Assembly: GCF_000725495.1 (NCBI RefSeq)
Contig: NZ_JNZD01000005.1
Span: 186,001 to 250,000, forward strand
Direction: 5' to 3'
Length of the DNA stretch: 64,000 nucleotides
DNA from: Streptomyces aureus
Lineage (GTDB): Bacteria; Actinomycetota; Actinomycetes; Streptomycetales; Streptomycetaceae
Shown: in pieces, positions 18,261-26,613 of the stretch
Numbering within the stretch: position 1 is the first letter of the stretch
How the letters are laid out: every line of letters begins with the position of its first letter
The notes under the pieces: model-generated
What the model saw: only the letters and a program-made list of their open reading frames with translations
What the model was told of the DNA's origin: nothing
The model's database searches: none
Translations under genes and position numbers: made by a program

Positions 18261-18749
18261 TTACGGCTGCTGCGGGTGGTGGGCCGGGATCGGCGGGAGT
18301 TCCCGGGTCTTCTCGTAGTCCGCGAGCATGTCGATGCGGCGGACGTGCCGCTCCTCGCCCGTGAAGGGCGTGCCCAGGAAGGTCTCGACGAACTTCGTCG
18401 CCTCTTCCTCGGTGTGCATGCGGGCGCCGACGGAGATGACGTTCGCGTTGTTGTGCTCGCGGCCCAGTGCGGCGGTCTCCTCGCTCCAGGCGAGCACGGC
18501 CCGCACCCCGGCGACCTTGTTCGCGGCGATCTGCTCGCCGTTGCCGGAGCCGCCGATGACGACGCCGAGGGCACCCGGGTCGGCCACGGTGCGCTCCGCG
18601 GCGCGGAGGCAGAACGGCGGGTAGTCGTCCTGGGCGTCGTAGATGTGGGGCCCGCAGTCGACGGGCTCGTGGCCGGCGGCCTTGAGCCACTCGACGAGGT
18701 GGTTCTTCAGTTCGAGACCGGCATGGTCGGATCCGAGATACACGCGCAT
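18261..18749 (-). CDS. rpiB: Ribose-5-phosphate isomerase B
   Basis: It interconverts ribose-5-phosphate and ribulose-5-phosphate in the pentose phosphate pathway. The protein has 162 residues. The N-terminus MRVYLGSDHAG carries the phosphate-binding Asp8-His9. The active-site loop IGGSGNGEQIAANK has Glu72, the base used in the actinobacterial (M. tuberculosis-type) branch instead of Cys. HNNANVISVGAR is conserved. It is upstream of and probably co-transcribed with the glycosylase gene. Confidence 0.95.
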   Translation of the reverse strand: MRVYLGSDHAGLELKNHLVEWLKAAGHEPVDCGPHIYDAQDDYPPFCLRAAERTVADPGALGVVIGGSGNGEQIAANKVAGVRAVLAWSEETAALGREHNNANVISVGARMHTEEEATKFVETFLGTPFTGEERHVRRIDMLADYEKTRELPPIPAHHPQQP

Positions 18750-19008
18750 GGTCCGAGTGTGACATGGCCGTTTCCGGCCGGCCGCGCCGGGTCCCGCACG
18801 GCAAAACTGTGACTCAGCCTACAGAACCTCAAGAAAACCTCAAGTAACGATCTGGATTCAAAGGTTCACGAATTCCTTTGCCTCCGTTTCACTGGACCAA
18901 CTTGTACGCCGACCCCTACAACGGATCGGTGGGCGCCCCGTACACCGCTCGTACGGATTGGGTGCTCTGTACGGGAATCTGCTCATCCGGCGCAAAGGAA
19001 TCCCCCTC

Positions 19009-20496
19009 ATGACCTCGCAGCCGACCCCCACGAAGGCCTCACAGGCCCCCGGAGGCCCCGGAGAACCCGGTGCCGGCCTCCAGGCCGGGCTCAAGAACCG
19101 CCATCTGTCGATGATCGCCATCGGCGGTGTCATCGGCGCCGGGCTCTTCGTCGGCTCCAAGGCCGGCATCGCCACGACCGGCCCCGGCATCCTTCTCTCG
19201 TACGCCCTCGTCGGCACGCTCGTGGTGCTGGTGATGCGGATGCTCGGCGAGATGTCCGCCGCCAATCCGACCTCGGGCTCGTTCTCCGCGCACGCCGACC
19301 GCGCGCTCGGCCGCTGGGCCGGGTTCTCCATCGGCTGGCTGTACTGGTTCTTCTGGGTGGTGGTGCTGGCCGTGGAGGCCACCGCGGGCGCGGACATCCT
19401 CCAGAGCTGGATCCCCGCCGTACCGCAGTGGGGTTGGGCGCTCATCGTGATGGTGGTGCTGACCGCCACCAACCTGGTCTCCGTCGGCTCCTACGGCGAG
19501 TTCGAGTTCTGGTTCGCCGGGATCAAGGTCGTGGCCATCGGCGCGTTCATCGTCGTCGGCGGTCTGGCCGTCTTCGGGCTGCTGCCCGGTGCCCACGCCG
19601 ACAAGGCGGGGCTCGGCAATCTGACCGACCACGGCGGATTCCTGCCGCACGGACCCGGCGCGATCCTCACCGGTGTGCTGCTGGTCGTCTTCTCCTTCAT
19701 GGGCAGCGAGATCGCCACGCTCGCCGCCGGTGAGTCCGAGGACCCGCAGCGGGCCGTGACCAAGTCGACGAACAGCATCATCTGGCGCATCGCCGTCTTC
19801 TACCTGGGCTCGATCCTCGTCGTGATCACCCTGCTGCCGTGGAACGACCCGTCGATCAAGGACAAGGGCTCCTACGTCGCCGCTCTCGACTCCCTCGGCA
19901 TCGCGCACGCCGGTCAGATCATGAACTTCATCGTGCTCACGTCCGTGCTGTCCTGCCTCAACTCCGGTCTGTACACCGCCTCCCGCATGGCCTTCTCGCT
20001 GGGCGAGCGCGGGGACGCCCCGAAGGCGTTCGCCAGGACCACCCGGCGCGGCGTTCCGATGGCCGCCATCGTCGTCTCGGTCGTGTTCGGCTTCGTCGCC
20101 GTCTTCTTCAACTACAAGTTCCCGGACTCGGTCTTCCTCTTCCTGGTCAACTCCTCCGGCGCGGTGGCCCTGTTCGTGTGGCTCGTCATCTGCTTCTCGC
20201 AGCTGCGCATGCGGAAGATCATCGAGCGCGAGTCGCCGGAGAAGCTGGTCGTACGGATGTGGCTCTACCCGTATCTGACCTGGGCGACGGCCGCGATGAT
20301 CGTCTTCGTCCTCGGCTACATGCTGACCGACACCGAGCACGACGGCCGGGAGACCGTGCTGCTGTCGCTGCTCGTCGCGGCGGTCGTCCTCGTCATCGCC
20401 TTCGTCCGGCAGAAGGCCGGCGCGGGTGCCCGCACCACCGCGGAGCCGCTCACCGACGGCTCCCGCGAGAAGACCCAGGCCGAGGTCGGCGCCTGA
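19009..20496 (+). CDS. Amino acid permease (APC family, GABA/aromatic type)
   Basis: The protein has 495 residues and about 12 transmembrane helices. The APC signature IAIGGVIGAGLFVGSK lies at the first helix (about 36-51). FSFMGSEIATLAAGESEDPQ is typical of the GabP/CycA subgroup of proton-coupled amino-acid uptake carriers. The ATG at 19009 follows AAAGGAA; an in-frame codon at 18958 gives a less likely start. The 260-bp upstream gap has an AT-richer stretch (around 18815-18880) likely to contain its promoter. Substrate is not determinable from sequence alone. Confidence 0.9.
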   Translation: MTSQPTPTKASQAPGGPGEPGAGLQAGLKNRHLSMIAIGGVIGAGLFVGSKAGIATTGPGILLSYALVGTLVVLVMRMLGEMSAANPTSGSFSAHADRALGRWAGFSIGWLYWFFWVVVLAVEATAGADILQSWIPAVPQWGWALIVMVVLTATNLVSVGSYGEFEFWFAGIKVVAIGAFIVVGGLAVFGLLPGAHADKAGLGNLTDHGGFLPHGPGAILTGVLLVVFSFMGSEIATLAAGESEDPQRAVTKSTNSIIWRIAVFYLGSILVVITLLPWNDPSIKDKGSYVAALDSLGIAHAGQIMNFIVLTSVLSCLNSGLYTASRMAFSLGERGDAPKAFARTTRRGVPMAAIVVSVVFGFVAVFFNYKFPDSVFLFLVNSSGAVALFVWLVICFSQLRMRKIIERESPEKLVVRMWLYPYLTWATAAMIVFVLGYMLTDTEHDGRETVLLSLLVAAVVLVIAFVRQKAGAGARTTAEPLTDGSREKTQAEVGA

Positions 20497-20515
20497 CCCG
20501 CCACCTCGACCTGAG

Positions 20516-20558
20516 AAGGGGAGGGGCCCGCGGCTGATCGCCGCGGGCCCCTCCCCTT
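20516..20558. terminator. Bidirectional terminator between permease and bioY
   Basis: An 18-bp perfect stem (20516-20533 with 20541-20558, AAGGGGAGGGGCCCGCGG) has a 7-base loop. The AA/TT ends give short U-tracts both ways. It separates two convergent genes. Confidence 0.85.
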
Positions 20559-20628
20559 TCCTGCCCGGCCGGTGCCTCACGGCCGGTGTGTCACGGCCGG
20601 TGGGATCGTCGCCGCACCGGCGCGGACG

Positions 20629-21213
20629 TCACTTCTTGTCGACGAGCTTCCACGCGGTGGGCAGGATGCCCATCGCCAGCGCGGCCTTGAGGGCGTCGCC
20701 GATCAGGAACGGGGTCAGGCCCGCCGCGACGGCGGCGGTCGCCGACATGCCGGTGGCCAGGGCCAGGTAGGGAACGCCGACCGCGTAGATGATCGCCTCG
20801 CCGAGCAGCATCGAGCCCGCCATGCGCAGCGCGGAGCGGTCGGCACCGCGGCGGGCCAGGGCGCCCACGACGGTCGACGCGAGCAGCATGCCGAGGATGT
20901 AGCCGAAGGACGGGGCCGAGGCGCCGGAGCCGCCCTCGGCGAACCACGGGACGCCGGCCATGCCCGCGATCGCGTACACCGCGAGCGACAGGAAACCGCG
21001 ACGGGTGCCGAGCGCCGTGCCCACGAGCAGCGCGGCGAAGGTCTGGCCGGTCACCGGCACCGGGGAGCCCGGGACGGGCAGGGAGATCTGGGCGGCGAGA
21101 CCGGTGAGCGCGGCACCGCCGAGCACGAGGGCGGCGTCACGGACGCGGGAGGCCGGAAGAAGGTCGGCGAGGACCTCGCCGGGGCGGGCGGGCGTGGCGA
21201 CAGCGGTGCTCAT
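20629..21213 (-). CDS. bioY: Biotin transporter BioY
   Basis: This S-component of an ECF-type vitamin transporter has 194 residues and about six transmembrane helices. Family hallmarks are ISLPVPGSPVPVTGQTFAALLVG, GTRRGFLSLAVYAIAGMAGVPWFAEGGSG and a GYILGMLLAS stretch. No bioM/bioN ATPase or T-component is adjacent, so it either works alone or uses a shared energy module encoded elsewhere. The ATG at 21213 has GGAG 5 bases upstream; the longer frame to 21333 is unsupported. Confidence 0.93.
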   Translation of the reverse strand: MSTAVATPARPGEVLADLLPASRVRDAALVLGGAALTGLAAQISLPVPGSPVPVTGQTFAALLVGTALGTRRGFLSLAVYAIAGMAGVPWFAEGGSGASAPSFGYILGMLLASTVVGALARRGADRSALRMAGSMLLGEAIIYAVGVPYLALATGMSATAAVAAGLTPFLIGDALKAALAMGILPTAWKLVDKK

Positions 21214-21604
21214 GAGGACTCCGGCGAACGGGGATACCCCCTCGGCTCTGGTGGAGCCCCGGGGGAGGACAGGGTCGGAACACGGCGACGCTATCCCAGC
21301 GGCACACGGGTGATCACCGTCAGCGGTCGACAAAGCACGGATCTGGAGCTTGGTGGGCTCCTTACAAAGAGTGCCTGGTACACCTGTCCGAAGGTGATGC
21401 TGGTCACGGAGGTGACGTCGGTTTCGCCCCGGGCGAGTCCCGGGAGCGGACTGTGGGGACTCACCAAAGAGCGGGGCGCGTAATGCGCCGGCGGCCGGGG
21501 GGGGGCCCCCCGGGGGGCCCGCCCGCGGGGCGGCAACGGGCCGGGGCTGTCCGGTCCTTGGGCGCGGCCTGGCGGGTCCCCCGGACGGCCCCTACCCTTC
21601 ACCC
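21214..21604. other. Noncoding stretch upstream of bioY and of the first leader ORF
   Basis: About 390 bp hold the bioY upstream region (with an AT-richer part near 21320-21380) and an extreme GC tract (around 21490-21530: nine G, then C6 and G6 runs). Frames crossing it have poor codon bias. I saw no recognisable biotin-repressor site. Confidence 0.5.
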
Positions 21605-21691
21605 ATGGTTCCCCAGGCCCTGAACTTCGCGTCGCGTCGCTACGTCGACCTGCGACGCCAGGGCACGGCCACCTGTCGCCACCGCTTCTGA
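21605..21691 (+). CDS. Putative leader peptide (28 aa) upstream of ROK regulator
   Basis: This tiny ORF encodes a peptide with the core SRRYVDLRRQGTATCRHRF. It fits the streptomycete leader-peptide type I remember as S-RR-H/Y-VDL-x-R-x-x-xA-x-C found before sulfur and transport operons. A TACCCT -10-like hexamer ends six bases before the ATG and no ribosome-binding site is present, so translation is probably leaderless. It has one Cys codon near the end. The ROK gene starts 125 bp later. Confidence 0.65.
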   Translation: MVPQALNFASRRYVDLRRQGTATCRHRF

Positions 21692-21816
21692 GGCGGGGCG
21701 GAGCGGATCCGGCCCGCGGAGACCACAGCGGACCACACCAGGCGCGCCCGCCGCTTCCGTGGCGGCGGGGCGTATGTGACGGCGCTCGGCCGGACCAGCT
21801 CCCGAGGAAGAACTCC

Positions 21817-23019
21817 ATGCCCACTACGGCGGCACCCCCTTCCCTGTCCCCTCCTACCCCCGTCCTCGACCGGCGCCGGGCGAGCGCCAGCGTGATCCTG
21901 CGGTCCGTGCTGGAGCACGGGCCCGTCGCCCGCAGCACCATCTCCCGGCTGACCGGGCTCTCCCCGGCCTCGGTGACCGACTACTGCGCCCGGTTCACCG
22001 AACGGGGCCTGATCCGGGAGGCCGCCGCGCCCCTGCGGTCGGGCGGGGTCGGACGGCCGCACCTGCCCGTGGACCTGGACCACTCCCGTTTCGTGGTCGG
22101 CGGGGTGCACGTGGCCGTGCCGTACACGACCGTCGCGCTCCTCGACCTGCGCGGACGGGTTCTCGCCGAGCGGCGTCTGCGGCACGACAGCACCGAGTCG
22201 GGCCTCGTGCTGGCGAACGCGGCGGACGCGCTCACCGAACTCCTCGCCGGTGTCCCCGGCCGGTGCGCCCTCGGCGTCGGGGTGGCGGCCGGCGGCTGGG
22301 TGGACCCGGACTCCGGCACGATCGTGGAACACCCGCTGCTGGGCTGGCGTGACGTCGCCGTCCGGGAGGCGATCGCGGCCCGCACCGGGCTGCCGGTCCA
22401 TGTGGACGGCCACGGGCGGGCGCTGGTGAACGGGGAGCGGCTGTTCGGACGGGCCCGGGGCAGCCGGAGCGTGCTGCACCTGTTCGTCGGCAACGTGGTG
22501 GACGCCGCCTTCGCCACCCACGACCAGGTGCACTACGGGCCACGGTCGCAGGCCGGCGCGATCGCCCATCTGCCCCTGACCGGTGGGTCGCAGCGGTGCG
22601 ACTGCGGCCGGACGGGCTGCCTCCAGGCCGAGCTGAGCGAGCGGACCCTGAGCCGGCGGGCCCGGGAGCGCGGTGTCACGGACGGCTCGAACCCGATGGA
22701 CGTGGTCCTCGCCGCGGCCGCGGGCGATCCGGTGGCGGTGGAGCTGCTGACGGAGCGGTCCCGGATGGTCGGACGGGCGGCGGGGCTGCTGCTCGACGTG
22801 CTCAACCCGGAGACGGTCGTCGTCACCGAGGTGGGGGTCATCCACCGGGAGGACTGCCTCGACGCGCTGCGGGAGGCGGTGGGGCCGGAGCGGGCGCCCG
22901 CGGTCGTGCCGAGCAGCTTCGCCGATTCGGTGCTGGCGGTGGCGGGCGGTTCGGTCGTGCTCGACGTCCTGTACCGCGATCCGCTGGGCTCCCCGGGCTC
23001 CCCACCAGGGGTCAATTAA
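21817..23019 (+). CDS. ROK-family transcriptional regulator
   Basis: The 400-residue protein joins an N-terminal winged helix (about 25-75; RSTISRLTGLSPASVTDYC is the recognition region) to a ROK sugar-kinase-like domain. The ROK zinc site CDCGRTGC (Cys261, 263, 268) is intact. Such proteins usually sense sugars or sugar phosphates. Here it sits directly upstream of the sulfonate operon in the same direction, with a leader ORF on each side, so a role in sulfonate gene control is plausible but inferred from position only. Confidence 0.88.
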   Translation: MPTTAAPPSLSPPTPVLDRRRASASVILRSVLEHGPVARSTISRLTGLSPASVTDYCARFTERGLIREAAAPLRSGGVGRPHLPVDLDHSRFVVGGVHVAVPYTTVALLDLRGRVLAERRLRHDSTESGLVLANAADALTELLAGVPGRCALGVGVAAGGWVDPDSGTIVEHPLLGWRDVAVREAIAARTGLPVHVDGHGRALVNGERLFGRARGSRSVLHLFVGNVVDAAFATHDQVHYGPRSQAGAIAHLPLTGGSQRCDCGRTGCLQAELSERTLSRRARERGVTDGSNPMDVVLAAAAGDPVAVELLTERSRMVGRAAGLLLDVLNPETVVVTEVGVIHREDCLDALREAVGPERAPAVVPSSFADSVLAVAGGSVVLDVLYRDPLGSPGSPPGVN

Positions 23020-23073
23020 TTCAGAAAGTCGGAATGTTGACAGGGCTCGTTCGCGAACAGGAGCATCGTGGGC

Positions 23074-23157
23074 ATGAGCAGCGCGCGGGTGCAGGTTCCG
23101 CTCACCAAGTGCCGTGTGGTCGACCTGATGCGGGTCGCACGCACACGTTGTTGCTGA
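23074..23157 (+). CDS. Putative Cys-ending leader peptide (27 aa) upstream of ssuA
   Basis: The ORF encodes a peptide with core KCRVVDLMRVARTRCC and ends in two adjacent Cys codons (TGT TGC) before TGA. AGGAG lies 10 bases before the ATG at 23074; an in-frame GTG at 23068 is only 4 bases from it. TTGACA at 23037-23042 could be a -35. The VDLMRVARTRC core matches leader peptides known to me upstream of streptomycete sulfonate/sulfate operons. Tandem Cys codons in front of a sulfur-acquisition operon suggest cysteine-responsive attenuation, as described for Cys-rich small ORFs in mycobacteria; here it is inference. Confidence 0.7.
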   Translation: MSSARVQVPLTKCRVVDLMRVARTRCC

Positions 23158-23543
23158 CCCCTCGTCGCCGGCCGGCCGTTCCTGACGTTCCGTCATCGGC
23201 ACCGTGTCGCCGATCCCTTGAGACGCCGCTGCGCTGACGCGCCCGTTCGCCGGCCGGCCGGTCCTCTCTCCGGCTGATCCGCCGGAGCGCGGGGTTCGCT
23301 CGCCGGTCCCCGCCGAACGGTCGCCCTGGCTCGGTCGGCCCCGCGCGTCACGTCTCCCCCATGGATCGGCGGGCCGACGCCCCACGGGCCGCGCGTGCCG
23401 TTCTGCCGTCGACGTCTGTGTCCCCAGTTCCTCCAGGCACGCCGCCGGCGTGTGTCCCTTCGGTGCGCCCGCGTCCCTTCCGGCTTCGCCCTGCCCGGAG
23501 CTCCGCTCGCCCTCCCGCCACTTGGAATCCCCGGAGTCCTTCC
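23158..23543. other. Noncoding leader region between Cys-leader ORF and ssuA
   Basis: These 386 bp have no supported gene. Two GCCGGCCGGCC blocks (around 23168 and 23250) could pair with each other. A small hairpin ATCGGC-N8-GCCGAT lies at 23195-23214. The length and position fit a 5' leader in which a translated leader ORF could control folding. Confidence 0.45.
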
Positions 23544-24644
23544 ATGCCACCACTGTCCGCACGGTCCACCCGTTTCTCCTCTCCCCTGTCCACGTCCGGT
23601 GTCGACCGGCGCGTATTCCTCTCCACGCTGCTCGGTGCCGCGGCGGCGGCCGGACTGAGCGGCTGCGCCGACGCCGACGCGGCCGGCAGCCGGTCCCAGG
23701 GGGACCTGTCGGCCCCCCTGGCGGACAAGGTGCCGCAGGGCACCAAGCTCGCGATCGCCTCGTACCAGGGCGTCCAGGAACTCCAGTTCAAGCTGGCGGG
23801 GCTGTCCGGGCTGCCGTTCACCGTCTCGGACTGGGTGAACATCGGCGCCGGACCCGATGTCATCAACGCCTTCCGCGCCAAGTCCCTGGACGTGGGCAAC
23901 AACGCGGGAATCCCACCGATCCAGGCGCACTTCCAGGGCTTCGACGCGAAGATCGTCGCGATCAACATCACCCGTAAGCCCAACTACCTCTTCGCCACCA
24001 AGCCCGGCAGCGGCATCAAGGACGTCCAGGGCTTCAAGGGCAGGAAGCTGGCCTTCTCCCAGGGGCAGGCACAGGGTGTCGTCCTGCTGCGCGCGCTGAA
24101 GCAGGCCGGTATCGCCTACGACGACGTGAACCTCGTACCGCTGACCAGCAACCAGTTCCTCACGGCGCTCCAGGCGGGCCAGGTGGACATCGCTCCGCTC
24201 GCGAACAGCCAGGCGCCGGCCTATCTCAAGCAGTACGGGTCCAAGGGCGCCCACACGATCGCCACCGACGTGGTGGATCTGCTCAACCTCCTCTGGGCAC
24301 CCGCCTCGGTGCTGGCCGACCGGGCCAAGGCGGCCGCCGTCGCCGCGTACATCCCGCGCTGGGCGAAGGGCCAGGTGTGGGCGTACGAGCACCCCGACGC
24401 CTGGAACGAGGAGTTCTACGTCAAGACGCAGAACCTGACCCTCGACCAGGCCCGCTCGATCACCGCCCTCGCCAACAAGCCGCTGTTCCCGCCGAGCTGG
24501 GACGAGGCCGTCAAGTGGGAGCAGGAGACCGCCGATCTGCTCGCGGAGGGCGGCTTCGTGAAGGAGTTCAAGGTCGACTCGCTGTTCGACCGGCGCTTCG
24601 AGGCCATCGCGGCCCGGGCCGTACCCGCGGAATACCGGAGGTGA
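23544..24644 (+). CDS. ssuA: Sulfonate ABC transporter substrate-binding lipoprotein
   Basis: The 366-residue lipoprotein has a twin-arginine-like signal (DRRVFLSTLLGAAAAA) ending in lipobox LSGC with Cys41. The mature part is a SsuA/NMT1-type binding fold (TKLAIASYQGVQELQFKLAG; INITRKPNYLFATKPGSGIKDVQGFKGRKLAFSQGQAQG). It would capture aliphatic sulfonates or taurine-like compounds outside the membrane. ATG 23544 with GGAG upstream is chosen because it places the signal peptide at the N-terminus. The ssuC ATG follows 5 bp after its stop. Confidence 0.9.
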   Translation: MPPLSARSTRFSSPLSTSGVDRRVFLSTLLGAAAAAGLSGCADADAAGSRSQGDLSAPLADKVPQGTKLAIASYQGVQELQFKLAGLSGLPFTVSDWVNIGAGPDVINAFRAKSLDVGNNAGIPPIQAHFQGFDAKIVAINITRKPNYLFATKPGSGIKDVQGFKGRKLAFSQGQAQGVVLLRALKQAGIAYDDVNLVPLTSNQFLTALQAGQVDIAPLANSQAPAYLKQYGSKGAHTIATDVVDLLNLLWAPASVLADRAKAAAVAAYIPRWAKGQVWAYEHPDAWNEEFYVKTQNLTLDQARSITALANKPLFPPSWDEAVKWEQETADLLAEGGFVKEFKVDSLFDRRFEAIAARAVPAEYRR

Positions 24645-24649
24645 CGGCC

Positions 24650-25747
24650 ATGACGACCAGGACCACGACGACGACCACCGCTCCGGACACGACCGACACC
24701 GGGAACGGGACCGAGGCCGGAGCCGACACCGCCACCGACACCGCGACTGCGGCCACGACCGCACCCGGCACCGGAACCGCGGCTCCGGCCGTACCCGCGT
24801 ACGGGACCGATACCGCTGCTGCGGCCGCGCCCGGGACGGGGACAGCGGCGCCGGCCACGGCCGGGAACGCTGCCGGCACCGCAACGACCGGGACGGAGCC
24901 GGGCGCGGCGGAAGCGGTCGGTGGGGCCGAGGCGGGCGACCGCCGGTCGTGGCGGACTCCCCGTGCGCGGCGGCGCGGTCTCGCGCCCGGCAAGCGGCTG
25001 CCCGCCTCCCGGCTCATCGGTCCGGCGCTGTTCTTCGCCCTGTGGGCCGTCGCGTCCGCCGCCGGACAGCTCGACCCCGGCGCGATCCCCGCGCCCTGGA
25101 CGGTGCTGAAGACCACTGGGCATCTGTGGACCGAGGGCACCCTGCCCACCGATGTGCTGACCTCCCTGGAGCGCGCGGGCTACGGGTTCGCCCTCGGCCT
25201 GACCGCCGGTGTCCTGCTCGCCCTCGCGTCCGGGCTCAGCCGGGTCGGCGAGGCACTGATCGACGGGACCGTGCAGCTCAACCGGGCGATCCCGACCCTC
25301 GGTCTGATCCCGCTGTTCATCCTCTGGCTGGGCATCGGCGAGACCTTCAAGATCGCGATCATCGCCATCGTCGTCTACATCCCGATCTATCTGAACCTGC
25401 ACTCCGCGCTGTCCGGCATCGACCACCGGTTCGTGGAACTCGCCGAGGTCCAGGGGCTGTCACGGCTCCGCTTCGTCCGGGAGATCGTGATCCCCGGGGC
25501 GCTGCCCGGCTTCTTCGTCGGGCTGCGGCTCGGGGTGACCGGCTCCTGGCTCTCCCTGGTGGTCCTGGAGCAGATCAACGCCACCAGCGGCCTCGGCTAC
25601 ATGATGTTCCAGGCCCAGAACTACGGCCGGACCGACATCATCCTCGTCGGCCTGCTCATCTACGGCATCTTCGGGCTCGTCTCCGACAGCGCGGTTCGTC
25701 TCGTCGAACGAAAGGTGCTGTCATGGCGACGCACGCTCAGCAGCTGA
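24650..25747 (+). CDS. ssuC: Sulfonate ABC transporter permease with long low-complexity N-terminus
   Basis: The 365-residue protein is about 100 residues longer than usual. Residues 1-95 are almost only Thr, Ala, Gly, Pro and acidic residues (six Thr in a row; APGTGTAAPA occurs twice). A basic patch and a normal BPD-type permease follow: about six helices with the cytoplasmic EAA loop seen as ELAEVQGLSRLRFVREIVIPGALP. The ribosome-binding site GGAGGTGA overlaps the ssuA stop, so translation is coupled. The last 25 bp overlap ssuB. A later start would remove the odd tail, but none has as good a site. Confidence 0.88.
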   Translation: MTTRTTTTTTAPDTTDTGNGTEAGADTATDTATAATTAPGTGTAAPAVPAYGTDTAAAAAPGTGTAAPATAGNAAGTATTGTEPGAAEAVGGAEAGDRRSWRTPRARRRGLAPGKRLPASRLIGPALFFALWAVASAAGQLDPGAIPAPWTVLKTTGHLWTEGTLPTDVLTSLERAGYGFALGLTAGVLLALASGLSRVGEALIDGTVQLNRAIPTLGLIPLFILWLGIGETFKIAIIAIVVYIPIYLNLHSALSGIDHRFVELAEVQGLSRLRFVREIVIPGALPGFFVGLRLGVTGSWLSLVVLEQINATSGLGYMMFQAQNYGRTDIILVGLLIYGIFGLVSDSAVRLVERKVLSWRRTLSS

Positions 25748-26613
25748 CCCGCTCCGACACGGTCCGGCTGCGCGGGCTCACCCGATCGTTCGAGGGCCGC
25801 ACGGTCCTCGACGGAATCGACCTCGACCTCCCGGCAGGCCAGTTCACGGCCCTGCTCGGCCACAGCGGCTCCGGCAAGAGCACCTTGCTGCGCGCCGTCG
25901 CCGGCCTCGACCACGGCGTCGCCGGGAGTGGTGAACTCACCGCCCCGGACAGGGTGTCCGTCGTCTTCCAGGACTCCCGGCTGCTTCCGTGGCGCCGCGT
26001 CCTCGACAACGTCCTGCTGGGAACGGACGGCCGGGAGGCCGCGGAGAAGGGCCGCTCCGCCCTCGCCGAGGTGGGGCTCGCGGGGCGCGAGAGGGCCTGG
26101 CCCAACGAGCTGTCCGGCGGCGAGGCACAGCGCGCGGCCCTCGCCCGCTCGCTCGTCCGCGAACCCGAACTGCTGCTGGCCGACGAGCCGTTCGGTGCGC
26201 TGGACGCGCTCACCCGGATCCGGATGCATGTGCTGCTGCGCGAACTGTGGGAGCGCCACCGGCCGACGGTGCTGCTCGTCACGCACGACGTGGACGAGGC
26301 GATCGTGCTGGCCGACCGGGTGCTCGTGCTCGACCACGGCCGCATCGACGTCGACCTGACCATCGACCGCCCGCACCCCCGCTCCTACCGCGATCCCCTG
26401 CTCGGCGAGTACCGCGAACGCCTCCTGAACGCCCTCGGGGTGACCGAGGACGTGACAGGAGGCACGGCAAAGACCCCATCCGGGGCGAAGGCGGAACCCG
26501 CGGCGAGGACGGAACCCGCGGCGGCGGCACGCACCGCGGCCGAACCCGACACGGCGGCGGACGGCGGCGCCGGGCCCGGCGTGTCCGTACCCCGGAAGGA
26601 GAAGCACCTGTGA
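25723..26613 (+). CDS. ssuB: Sulfonate ABC transporter ATP-binding protein
   Basis: The ATPase has 296 residues. It shows Walker A GHSGSGKS (46-53), a Q-loop in VVFQDSRLLPW, signature LSGGEAQR, Walker B LLLADEPFGALDALTR and the H-loop VTHDVDEA, all intact. The last 45 residues are an Ala/Glu/Thr-rich tail (KAEPAARTEPAAAARTAAEPD) with no family counterpart known to me. The ATG follows AAAGG and lies inside the ssuC frame. It powers SsuA/SsuC. Confidence 0.92.
   Translation: MATHAQQLTRSDTVRLRGLTRSFEGRTVLDGIDLDLPAGQFTALLGHSGSGKSTLLRAVAGLDHGVAGSGELTAPDRVSVVFQDSRLLPWRRVLDNVLLGTDGREAAEKGRSALAEVGLAGRERAWPNELSGGEAQRAALARSLVREPELLLADEPFGALDALTRIRMHVLLRELWERHRPTVLLVTHDVDEAIVLADRVLVLDHGRIDVDLTIDRPHPRSYRDPLLGEYRERLLNALGVTEDVTGGTAKTPSGAKAEPAARTEPAAAARTAAEPDTAADGGAGPGVSVPRKEKHL

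Noticed and set aside
18193..18804. Long upstream extension of the Nei-type glycosylase frame across rpiB
   Set aside because: The extension is a shifted frame of rpiB; the catalytic N-terminal Pro must follow the initiator Met, which fixes the start at 18192.
21291..21483. Small frames on both strands upstream of bioY (for example MLVTEVTSVSPRAS on +)
   Set aside because: Both strands are open only because the stretch is short; no conserved core and no clear start site.
24949..25722. Upstream part of the long frame that ends with ssuB
   Set aside because: It is a shadow of ssuC in another frame; ssuB starts at the ATG at 25723.
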